Shown here: piece after piece, positions 1 to 6,070 of the stretch
Layout of the letters: each line of letters starts with the position of its first letter
Numbering within the stretch: the first letter of the stretch is position 1
Source: Victivallaceae bacterium
GTDB taxonomy: Bacteria > Verrucomicrobiota > Lentisphaeria > Victivallales > Victivallaceae
Length of the DNA stretch: 8,637 nucleotides
Direction of reading: 5' to 3'
NCBI GenBank assembly: GCA_028698975.1
Contig: JAQVVK010000090.1
Coordinates: forward strand, 1-8,637
Translations under genes and position numbers: made by a program
Notes under the pieces: model-generated
The model's database searches: none
What the model saw: only the letters and a program-made list of their open reading frames with translations
What the model was told of the DNA's origin: nothing

Positions 1-4
1 AAAC

Positions 5-10
5 GGAGGT
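5..10 (+). promoter_or_regulatory. Shine-Dalgarno site of the MurC-like gene
   Basis: GGAGGT lies 9 nt before the ATG at 20, a near-perfect match to the anti-SD sequence, and fixes that start codon. A TGA at 14-16 just before the start could end an upstream overlapping gene outside the window, but too little sequence is present to say. Confidence 0.75.
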
Positions 11-19
11 CATTGAGCA

Positions 20-1546
20 ATGGCACATTATCACTTTATCGGCGTCGGCGGCATCGGCATGAGCGGCTCGGCGGCAATGACCCTGGCCGCCGGAAATCAG
101 GTAAGCGGCAGCGACCGTGGAGCCGACCGCCCCGAAAACCGGCGGATTCTTGACGCGCTGAAAAAACAGGGGGTGGCGGTTTTTCCACAGGATGGATCGT
201 TTATTACAGCCGGGAAACCCGATTTTTTGGTTTATTCGACCGCGATCGAGGAGGACAACCCCGACTTTGCGGCCGCGCCCGAAACGCCGCGTCTGCATCG
301 CTCCGAACTCTTGGAAAAACTGGTGGAGGGCGGCCACTATCAAACCACCATCGCCGTGAGCGGAAGTTGCGGCAAAAGCACCGTTACCGCTTATTTGGCG
401 GAAGCCTTGCTCAATCTCGGCGGCGACCCGGGTTGTCTTGACGGCGCACTGGTGAAACGCTTCATAACCGATTGCTTTGCCGGAAATTTCCGGCCGGGTG
501 ACGGTTCGACGCTGGTGTTCGAAGCCGACGAAAGCGACAAAAGCCTGTTGCGCTACGCCCCGGATTACGCGCTGGTGCTCAACATCGGCACCGACCACTA
601 TGACAAGGCCGAGTTGGCGAGGGTGTTCGGCGAATTTCTGAAAAAAGTCCGTCGCGGAGCCGTGTTGGAGCGCGACGTTTACGAGGCGGTCAAGCCGGTT
701 TTGCCGCCCGGTCTGGATGTAAGAGTATTCGACCCGCAACCGCGACGCGACGCTCATTACGCGCTGCTCGACTATCAGGTGATCGATCACACCGACGCCA
801 TCTATCAAGACGGCAAACGCACTGAGCTTGCCCCCTCCGGCGACCGCCCGTTAAGCGACGGGCTGGGCATGAACAACATGTTGCGGCTCTATGGATTTTC
901 GCAGGAGGACTGCCGGATTAAATCGCGCCTGCCGATAGCGAAGTTCAGCGGCGACAAAGCGGTGCCGTTGCCGCAATTCGGTCGGCACGTCGCGCTCAAT
1001 GCGCTGGCCATTTATGCCATGCTGGAAATGCTCGGTTTTGAGCCGCAAGCCGCCCTTGCCGCGCTCGGGCGTTTCGACGGGGTCTGGCGGCGCAACGATT
1101 TTGCCGGAAACACTCCGGGCGGGGCTCTGGTCTTTGACGATTACGCGCACAACCCGGAAAAAATCGTTTCCGCATTGTGCGGCATGCGCGAATATTCACC
1201 GGAAGGTCATCTTTATGCGGTGTTTCAGCCGCATGGCTTCGGGCCGTGGGGATTCATGCGCGACGAACTCTTTCTCCGGCTGGAAAACGAACTAAAACCC
1301 GGCGATAAATTTATCATACTGCCGCCGTTTTACGCCGGCGGCACGTCAAGTTTCAAACCGACCGCCGAAGAAGTCGCCTCCGACTGGAAATCGCGCGCCC
1401 GTCATCCGGAGCATTACATGGTCTTTGACGACCGCGGCAAACTGCGCGATTATCTGGAGTTGATCGCCCGGTCCGGCGACCTCATCGTCATATTGGGAGC
1501 GCGAGACAATTCGCTCTCGGATTACGCCGCCTCGCTCACACGGTAG
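20..1546 (+). CDS. MurC-like Mur ligase family protein (divergent UDP-MurNAc amino-acid ligase)
   Basis: A 508-residue protein with the three-domain layout of Mur ligases. The N-terminal Rossmann-like domain starts with GVGGIGMS (residues 9-15 region) and GSDRG, as in MurC. The ATP-binding loop is SGSCGKST (114-121), where MurC has GTHGKTT. EADESD (168-173) and NIGTDHYD (188-195) match MurC's EADESD and NIxADHMD. GRHVALN (321-327), RRND (357-360), DDYAHNP (373-379) and FQPH (402-405) follow in the MurC order, and GDLIVILGA (486-494) matches the MurC C-terminus. MurC and Mpl are cytoplasmic ATP-dependent ligases that add L-Ala, or a recycled peptide, to UDP-MurNAc. The start at 20 has GGAGGT at 5-10 with a 9-nt spacer. 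Oddities: the Thr-His of the P-loop is lost, and the arginines after FQPH that contact the sugar nucleotide in MurC are replaced by GFGPWGF. It is therefore probably a paralogue or substrate variant (MurC/Mpl-like) rather than the housekeeping MurC. The superfamily is certain; the substrate is not. Confidence 0.88.
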   Translation: MAHYHFIGVGGIGMSGSAAMTLAAGNQVSGSDRGADRPENRRILDALKKQGVAVFPQDGSFITAGKPDFLVYSTAIEEDNPDFAAAPETPRLHRSELLEKLVEGGHYQTTIAVSGSCGKSTVTAYLAEALLNLGGDPGCLDGALVKRFITDCFAGNFRPGDGSTLVFEADESDKSLLRYAPDYALVLNIGTDHYDKAELARVFGEFLKKVRRGAVLERDVYEAVKPVLPPGLDVRVFDPQPRRDAHYALLDYQVIDHTDAIYQDGKRTELAPSGDRPLSDGLGMNNMLRLYGFSQEDCRIKSRLPIAKFSGDKAVPLPQFGRHVALNALAIYAMLEMLGFEPQAALAALGRFDGVWRRNDFAGNTPGGALVFDDYAHNPEKIVSALCGMREYSPEGHLYAVFQPHGFGPWGFMRDELFLRLENELKPGDKFIILPPFYAGGTSSFKPTAEEVASDWKSRARHPEHYMVFDDRGKLRDYLELIARSGDLIVILGARDNSLSDYAASLTR

Positions 1547-1560
1547 GGAGCTGTTAAGGT

Positions 1561-2307
1561 TCAGATATCCCAGCCGGCAAGCGTGATAATGAAGCTGGAA
1601 AGGTTCCACACCGCGTGCATCGCCATCGGCACCGCCAGATTGCGCGACACAAGATATGACAGCTGAAACGCCAATCCCAGCAGAAACAACCCCGGCAGAC
1701 CGAGGAGAAAAAAGTGTACCAGAGCAAAGACGAGCGAAGCACCGACCACCGCGCCCGCCGTTCCCAGCGGCAGAAGCGCGCCAAACAGCGTGCGCCGAAA
1801 CAACAGCTCCTCAAATAGAGGAGCCAAAATGATGGTCACAATGGCAAACGCCACCTGTAGCAAAGGCCCGGCGTTACGCAGTTCACTGGAAATATCCTGC
1901 TCCTGCGCATAGGGTATATGCCATGTATCAAGTCCCCACTGCCATGCTCCGGTCGCCGCCACCACCGCGATCGCCGCCGCCGCAAAAAATATTATGGCCG
2001 TCAGGATGTCGCGTTTCGTAAAACTCCGCAACCCTAGTTTTTCCATCAACCTGCCGCGGGGGTTCAGCAAATAGTAGACCGCCAAAACCAAGGAGAGAAA
2101 AAACATATCGGCCAGCAAACAAACCGGTGCCAGCCAGACATTGCCGATATTCTCCCAACCGGTAATATGCGAAATCACAACGATGACCCCGCCCATCAGC
2201 ATTACCAGAGCCTGATTGCCGAAAAAACCGAAAACAAAAATCACCGCCAGCCAGCCCGGAGCGATGTCAAGTTGCCACGGCGGTTCGAAATTCAACTTGA
2301 TTTTCAC
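1561..2307 (-). CDS. CPBP family intramembrane metalloprotease (Abi/CaaX-like)
   Basis: A 248-residue polytopic membrane protein with about seven or eight hydrophobic segments, e.g. near 19-30, 36-48, 57-81, 102-118, 147-165, 181-198 and 202-222. All three CPBP (ABI, PF02517-type) signatures are present in order: EExxxR as EELLFR (166-171), FxxxH as FALVH (194-198), and HxxxN as HAVWN (231-235). In family members such as Rce1 these Glu and His residues form the membrane-embedded active site. Bacterial members have been linked to peptide or bacteriocin processing, immunity and membrane-protein regulation, but most have no known substrate. The start is GTG at 2307 and overlaps the stop of the upstream GDYXXLXY gene by 4 nt (GTGA), which suggests translational coupling; an AGGT a few bases upstream is a weak ribosome site. 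It is the last gene of the minus-strand run and its stop lies 14 bp from the convergent Mur ligase stop. The catalytic motifs are intact, so I expect an active enzyme; the substrate cannot be inferred. Confidence 0.9.
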   Translation of the reverse strand: MKIKLNFEPPWQLDIAPGWLAVIFVFGFFGNQALVMLMGGVIVVISHITGWENIGNVWLAPVCLLADMFFLSLVLAVYYLLNPRGRLMEKLGLRSFTKRDILTAIIFFAAAAIAVVAATGAWQWGLDTWHIPYAQEQDISSELRNAGPLLQVAFAIVTIILAPLFEELLFRRTLFGALLPLGTAGAVVGASLVFALVHFFLLGLPGLFLLGLAFQLSYLVSRNLAVPMAMHAVWNLSSFIITLAGWDI

Positions 2308-2942
2308 TTATCGACCTGCGTAAGTATTTCCCGGATCGGCCGGTCGTCCACATATAGTTCGTTGACCGAAAAACCGCCGTGCGCATAAACATTGACCGAG
2401 ACATGCACCTCGCCACCCTTGCGCGCAGTTTCAGCCAGCAGACGGTCGGCGCGCGGAGCCAGCGGCTCGTTTATGTAAAAACGGTTGAAGGGATAGCGAA
2501 AGTGATAGCGGTAACGAAATTGCGCGTCATCGCCACCTTTGGCGTCGTGATCCATAATACGCTCTTCCCACAAATATTCGACCCGCATAAACGGCTTGTC
2601 CACCGGAAGCCGCGCCGGATCCGTCGCAATCGCGACCGCTCCGGCCAAACCGTCTTCATCGGTCTCCAAGGCGACATAACATACACCGTTACGGTATCGC
2701 CAGCTATGCAATTTTTCATCGTCAATCCGTTTATCCAGTTCAATATAGGATTGGTCGATATTCAAATACACATAGCGCCCCCGAAGCGGGTCGTGAGGGG
2801 CCATCCCCTGCACCTTGAACTCCATTACCACCGGCGGCACCGAGGGATACTCAAACGACACGATTTTGCATACCGGGTAGAAAAGAGCCAACACCAGCGC
2901 AGCGCAGAAAAATACGATTCTCATACGGTCGATCTTAAACAT
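2304..2942 (-). CDS. GDYXXLXY-family membrane-anchored protein
   Basis: A 212-residue protein with one N-terminal hydrophobic segment (about residues 8-24, FFCAALVLALFYPV region), which probably anchors a domain outside the cytoplasm. The family's name motif appears in altered form as GRYVYLNI (55-62), preceded by the typical DPLR context. Further family hallmarks are RFYINEPLAP in the middle (around 155-164), a beta-rich stretch, and ELYVDDRPI (about 196-204) near the C-terminus. The function of the family is unknown. Members are commonly encoded next to DUF2157 and/or DUF4401 membrane proteins, and a DUF2157 gene lies immediately upstream here. The ATG at 2942 overlaps the DUF2157 stop by 8 nt and has GAGGTG at 2947-2952 just before it. 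Its own TGA overlaps the GTG of the CPBP gene. The D-to-R change in the GDY motif and the final Y-to-I change make it a divergent member; neighbourhood plus secondary motifs carry the call. Confidence 0.82.
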   Translation of the reverse strand: MFKIDRMRIVFFCAALVLALFYPVCKIVSFEYPSVPPVVMEFKVQGMAPHDPLRGRYVYLNIDQSYIELDKRIDDEKLHSWRYRNGVCYVALETDEDGLAGAVAIATDPARLPVDKPFMRVEYLWEERIMDHDAKGGDDAQFRYRYHFRYPFNRFYINEPLAPRADRLLAETARKGGEVHVSVNVYAHGGFSVNELYVDDRPIREILTQVDK

Positions 2943-4236
2943 TTTTCACCTCGCTGCAATGATTTCTGCGCCGGATAAAGACCAGATTGCCGGCCAGCAG
3001 CAGCAAACCGCTGGCAACAAACCCGGCCGAACGCCACAGCACCCCAAGATCACTGTCAAAAAAGCGGCAGACCACCAGCCCGGCCAACAATGCCAGCCCG
3101 GCGTTGAATACGCTTGACGAATTGCGGCGCACCCCGTTGATCACCAGAAGCAGCCCGGCCACGGCGGCAATCACATTGCTGCCGATACGCCCGACCGTCT
3201 CCGGATCGTCGCCAAGCACCAGATAATAGTTGCAAAGCACCATTAGACCGATCACATACCACACCGGCGCAAGATTGCGCCGCTCGATCCGTACCAGTTC
3301 GGCGGCCAGCAGCCAATACACCAGCTGCGCCACCCAAAAAGCCGACTGGCTCCATATTATAGCCTGACGGCTGGCATGGTCATCGGCCGAAAAGAAGCCA
3401 TTCCTGCAGCCGCCGACCAGGAGCAGCACGCCGAGCGCAAACGCCCCGACCGGCAGCCACGGGTTCTGTTTTGCCGGCACGCCGTGAGCGGCGGCAACGG
3501 CTCCGGCCGCCGCCATGATCGCGGCAAGCGTCATGAGCTGCACACCAGTACGCCACTCACATAAAATGATCGCCGCGAACACCGCCGCCGGCAAGGTGAG
3601 ATAACGCACCCATGCCGCATAAGGGCTGGCTTTCGCACCGAGATGCCACGCCGCAAATATTGCCCAGCCGGCCAGCACCAGAGTACCGGCAGCGGGTGAG
3701 GTGATGGCGCCTCCGGTCATCACAAACATCGCAAAAACATAAATGGTGGCCAATAGAATGCTGTTGAAAATATAGAGAAACGGCAAAGCCAACAGCAAGG
3801 TGAGCGTCATGAAGTCGTAGAGCGATCCGCCGGTCTGATAAATCTGCGAAAGCATGGCAATGAGCAAAGCCGTGCCGGTGGCCGAAAATAACGCCGACGC
3901 CTCGCGCCACAATACGCCGCGCCCGGTGGACAATGTCACCATGCCGAGCACGGCTCCGATGGCCAATGGTACACTGGAAACGGCAATTCGCGCCGTCTTG
4001 CCCAGCATATCCCAGTTGTAATTAAAAAACAGCACGACTCCGCCCGCCACCAGCACCAATCCCAGCAGAGAAATGGCCAGCGTGTAATAACCGCGACGGG
4101 AGGCGGCGGTTTTGCCGCACTCGTCCTGGCAATGCCGCCGCAGTGCGTCCTCGGCGGATTCGTCGATCACCCCCGCCGCACGAAATCCCGGCAACTCGCC
4201 CAACAGCCACTCAAATTGTTTTTGCCGCCTGTTCAC
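2935..4236 (-). CDS. DUF2157 domain polytopic membrane protein
   Basis: A 433-residue protein with a hydrophilic N-terminal region of about 50 residues (probably cytoplasmic; the DUF2157 head) followed by roughly 12-14 hydrophobic segments up to about residue 424. It ends in a short basic tail (RRRNHCSEVKNV). The first membrane segment leads into FNYNWDMLGKTARIAV (71-86), which matches the typical DUF2157 pattern of a membrane helix, then NWD.L...A+. SQIYQTGG (130-137) is the second family hallmark (Q-I-Y-x-x-G-G). The function is unknown, and no transport or catalytic motif is evident. It starts with GTG at 4236, sharing GTGA with the holB stop. A strong AGGAGG at 4244-4249, embedded in the holB 3' end, lies 7 nt upstream and fixes the start. 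It pairs with the GDYXXLXY gene downstream (8-nt overlap), a combination seen repeatedly in bacteria. A separate DUF4401 protein, often the third partner, is not in this window. Confidence 0.87.
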   Translation of the reverse strand: MNRRQKQFEWLLGELPGFRAAGVIDESAEDALRRHCQDECGKTAASRRGYYTLAISLLGLVLVAGGVVLFFNYNWDMLGKTARIAVSSVPLAIGAVLGMVTLSTGRGVLWREASALFSATGTALLIAMLSQIYQTGGSLYDFMTLTLLLALPFLYIFNSILLATIYVFAMFVMTGGAITSPAAGTLVLAGWAIFAAWHLGAKASPYAAWVRYLTLPAAVFAAIILCEWRTGVQLMTLAAIMAAAGAVAAAHGVPAKQNPWLPVGAFALGVLLLVGGCRNGFFSADDHASRQAIIWSQSAFWVAQLVYWLLAAELVRIERRNLAPVWYVIGLMVLCNYYLVLGDDPETVGRIGSNVIAAVAGLLLVINGVRRNSSSVFNAGLALLAGLVVCRFFDSDLGVLWRSAGFVASGLLLLAGNLVFIRRRNHCSEVKNV

Positions 4237-5318
4237 TGGTTTGCCTCCTTGTTTCCGGCCATGCAGATCAATGCCGCATTGGCGGCAAAAGTTCGCAAAG
4301 CCAGTTCGTCACTTACCATAAAGCGCAAGGTGTAGAGCAGATCCTCGGCCTCGCGCAAAAGTTTCGCGGTCATCTCAAGCCCGGGGCGGCGCAGCGTAAG
4401 CCCTTTGAACAATTCCGGGTTGGCCAGATCGCCCGGATCGGCCCCGTCCGCCAACAAAAAAGCCTGAGCGCAAAACGCATGAACCGCACTTAAAAACCGG
4501 TTGCGTTCCCGGATATATGCGCCCGCCGCCGATGATGTCTGCTGCTCGTCGACCCGCTTGGCAAATGCCGCGTCGCCATGCGAAGCAAATTCGACCCGGT
4601 CGGCCCATTCACCGGCGGCGTCGTTTTCGGCCGCGGCGGCCAGCCCGGCGGCGGAAGCCACCAGAGCGGCGGCCAGCCTCTCCCCGGCGTCCGGAGCGAT
4701 CATGCCAGTCGGAAAGACCAGTGCGCCCAGCGCGGCAAACAGCTCCTCCGCTCCGGCAAACTCATAATCGCAGGCGTTGTCGAGCAAAGTTATCCGGCGG
4801 CAGCGCGACCGGGTGGTCGGCAAAAGCGAAGCCGGGTTGCCGGTCGCCAAAATAATAACGCTTTCCGGAGGCGGCTCCTCCAGCGTTTTCAGCAAGGCGT
4901 TCTGCGCCTCGTCGTTCATGCGGTCGGCGTCGAAAATCACCCCGATCTTGCGAAATCCGGCCGCGCTGGTGAGCGAAAATGAGTCGGAAAAGGCGCGCAC
5001 CGTGTTTTCCTCCGGACTTTGGCGGTCGCCCACCTTGATCTCGTATTTGCGGCCGACCGGCGACAGGGTGCGAAATTCCGGGTATTTCCCCTCTTCAAGC
5101 CCCCGGCATACCGCGCATTCGCCGCAGGGTCGACCATGCGACGGCTTCTGACACCCGGCGATCATCGCGATCACCGTGGCAAATTCCCGACGCGCCAATG
5201 CCGAGTCGGCCTGCAATAAAAATGAATGGCCGAAACGATTGGCGGCACGCGAATTCTCCAACTGCGCCACCGTACCGGGAGCGCGGTCAAGATATTTTGA
5301 ATAAAGCTGATTCGACAA
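4233..5318 (-). CDS. holB: DNA polymerase III subunit delta' (clamp-loader subunit)
   Basis: The predicted protein has 361 residues when started at the TTG at 5318, close to the usual delta' length of about 330. Delta' is a AAA+-fold, non-ATP-hydrolysing subunit of the clamp loader that places the beta sliding clamp on DNA. Visible features: HSFLLQ (31-36) where an ATPase subunit would begin its Walker A, with no GxxGxGK loop; a four-cysteine zinc site at C56, C65, C68 and C71 with C-x8-C-x2-C-x2-C spacing, as in E. coli HolB; a Walker-B-like IFDADRMNDEAQNALLKTLEEPP segment beginning at 128; and the TRSRC sensor/SRC motif (169-173). The C-terminal third is divergent and alanine-rich, as expected for the collar domain. 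The reading frame stays open back to 5495, but that part is arginine-rich antisense-like shadow of tmk and was left out. GGGAG at 5329-5333 sits 10 nt before the TTG. The resulting overlap with tmk is 32 nt. A different nearby rare start cannot be excluded. Confidence 0.9.
   Translation of the reverse strand: MSNQLYSKYLDRAPGTVAQLENSRAANRFGHSFLLQADSALARREFATVIAMIAGCQKPSHGRPCGECAVCRGLEEGKYPEFRTLSPVGRKYEIKVGDRQSPEENTVRAFSDSFSLTSAAGFRKIGVIFDADRMNDEAQNALLKTLEEPPPESVIILATGNPASLLPTTRSRCRRITLLDNACDYEFAGAEELFAALGALVFPTGMIAPDAGERLAAALVASAAGLAAAAENDAAGEWADRVEFASHGDAAFAKRVDEQQTSSAAGAYIRERNRFLSAVHAFCAQAFLLADGADPGDLANPELFKGLTLRRPGLEMTAKLLREAEDLLYTLRFMVSDELALRTFAANAALICMAGNKEANQ
4244..4249 (-). promoter_or_regulatory. 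Strong Shine-Dalgarno site for the DUF2157 gene inside holB
   Basis: The minus strand reads AGGAGG here, 7 nt before the GTG at 4236. It is the best ribosome-binding site in the minus-strand run. It supports a GTG start and shows that the membrane module is set up for efficient re-initiation as ribosomes finish holB. Confidence 0.7.
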
Positions 5319-5952
5319 TTTTCGCAATCTCCCGATGAATCTCCTCCGCCGGCCGGTCGGCGTTGACCACCCGCACCCGGCCCGGCTCCGCCGCGGCCGT
5401 CGCCAGAAACGATGAACGCACCGCACGGTGAAACCCGATCTTTTCCTCCTCAAACCGGTCATGTTCGCCCTGCGTTTCCGGTCGGGTCTCGGCACGCCGG
5501 AACCCGGCTTCAGGCGCCATATCTAGCAAAATCGTCAACCGAGGCACGGCCCCCGCCACGGCAAAAGCATTCAACCGTTTGACCGCGTCTTCGCTTATGC
5601 CGCGCGCCCTCCCCTGATAGGCCACCGTCGAATCGGTGTAGCGGTCGCAGATGACCACCTCTCCGGCGGCGAGGCGCGGCAAAATGAACTCATGCACATG
5701 CTGCACCCGCGCGGCCTCGATGAGCAAAAGTTCGGTTTCCGGGCGCAATTTTTCCGAACCGGAATAGTTTTTCACGATTCCTCGCAGCTGCTCGGCAAGC
5801 GGCGTACCGCCCGGCTCCCGGGTAACGGAGCACTTCACCCCCAGTTGGTTCAGATGGTCGGCCAGCAAGCCGGCCTGAGTGCTTTTACCGGCGCCTTCGG
5901 GGCCTTCAAAGGTAATGAGGAGGCCGCCGGATCCCATATCAAAATGATGCAT
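5287..5952 (-). CDS. tmk: Thymidylate kinase (dTMP kinase)
   Basis: A 221-residue protein, close to the usual size of about 210. It phosphorylates dTMP to dTDP with ATP in the cytoplasm, a required step of dTTP supply for replication. The motifs are complete: P-loop GPEGAGKST (17-25), TREPGGT (44-50) for nucleotide binding, the DRY motif in CDRYTDSTVAYQG (102-114, D103-R104-Y105), and a LID region with RRAETRPE followed by DRFE (152-168). The lack of a basic residue in the P-loop together with arginines in the LID resembles the E. coli-type (type II) enzyme. The ATG at 5952 has a GCGGGA about 10 nt upstream; a second in-frame ATG at 5937 (MGSGG) would also keep the whole domain. It is the first gene of the minus-strand run and overlaps holB, a tmk-holB order found in many bacteria that fits joint control of replication functions. 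Confidence 0.96.
   Translation of the reverse strand: MHHFDMGSGGLLITFEGPEGAGKSTQAGLLADHLNQLGVKCSVTREPGGTPLAEQLRGIVKNYSGSEKLRPETELLLIEAARVQHVHEFILPRLAAGEVVICDRYTDSTVAYQGRARGISEDAVKRLNAFAVAGAVPRLTILLDMAPEAGFRRAETRPETQGEHDRFEEEKIGFHRAVRSSFLATAAAEPGRVRVVNADRPAEEIHREIAKIVESALFKIS
5329..5333 (-). promoter_or_regulatory. Ribosome-binding site for a TTG start of holB inside tmk
   Basis: The minus strand reads GGGAG, 10 nt upstream of TTG at 5318-5316. No ATG or GTG lies in the holB frame between the tmk stop and the first conserved delta' residues. This site therefore offers the best-supported start for holB, and it lies within tmk coding sequence. Confidence 0.45.
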
Positions 5953-5984
5953 TTTATAAAAATCCCGCTTTTTTCTTTAAAAGA

Positions 5985-6013
5985 ACAATAGCTCCATTTG
6001 CTCAAAAGTTCAA
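5985..6013 (-). promoter_or_regulatory. Candidate sigma70-type promoter for tmk-holB and downstream genes
   Basis: On the minus strand, TTGAAC (plus coordinates 6008-6013) is followed by a 17-nt spacer and TATTGT (5985-5990), each matching four of six consensus bases. Transcription would start near 5978, about 26 nt before the tmk ATG. The gap before tmk is AT-rich compared with the rest of the window. Prediction by eye only. Confidence 0.4.
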
Positions 6014-6026
6014 CCAGTGATATATT
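5998..6026 (+). promoter_or_regulatory. Candidate extended -10 promoter for the purH-TPR-RNA methylase unit
   Basis: TTGCTC (5998-6003), a 17-nt spacer and TATATT (6021-6026) form a plausible sigma70-type promoter. The -10 matches five of six consensus bases and is preceded by TG at 6018-6019, the extended -10 element, which can compensate for the weak -35. Transcription from about 6033 would give a 5' leader of roughly 38 nt containing an eight-T run. The element overlaps the divergent promoter for tmk, so the two could interfere. Confidence 0.5.
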
Positions 6027-6032
6027 CTGAAC
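6008..6032. promoter_or_regulatory. Inverted repeat GTTCA-N15-TGAAC across the divergent promoters
   Basis: Two 5-bp inverted half-sites (6008-6012 and 6028-6032) are centred 20 bp apart, about two helical turns. They cover the -10 of the plus-strand promoter and the -35 of the minus-strand one. This is a sensible place for a dimeric repressor controlling both units, but arms this short can arise by chance in an AT-rich spacer. No regulator is identified. Confidence 0.2.
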
Positions 6033-6070
6033 ATGCATTTTTTTTGAATTTAAACTTGGAATCGTTGAAA

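Noticed and set aside
1547..1560. Bidirectional terminator between the convergent Mur ligase and CPBP genes
   Set aside because: The 14-bp gap and its flanks show no stable hairpin with a T-run, so no intrinsic terminator can be supported.
2379..2978. 199-residue plus-strand frame opposite the GDYXXLXY gene
   Set aside because: No recognisable motif and no SD site, and it conflicts with a well-supported operon gene on the other strand.
5319..5495. N-terminal extension of holB up to 5495
   Set aside because: The 59 extra residues are arginine-rich, unlike any delta' N-terminus, and lie wholly within tmk in another frame.
6017..6070. Upstream GTG start at 6017 for the AICAR transformylase
   Set aside because: It lacks an SD site, overlaps the predicted extended -10 element, and adds 18 residues with no family similarity.
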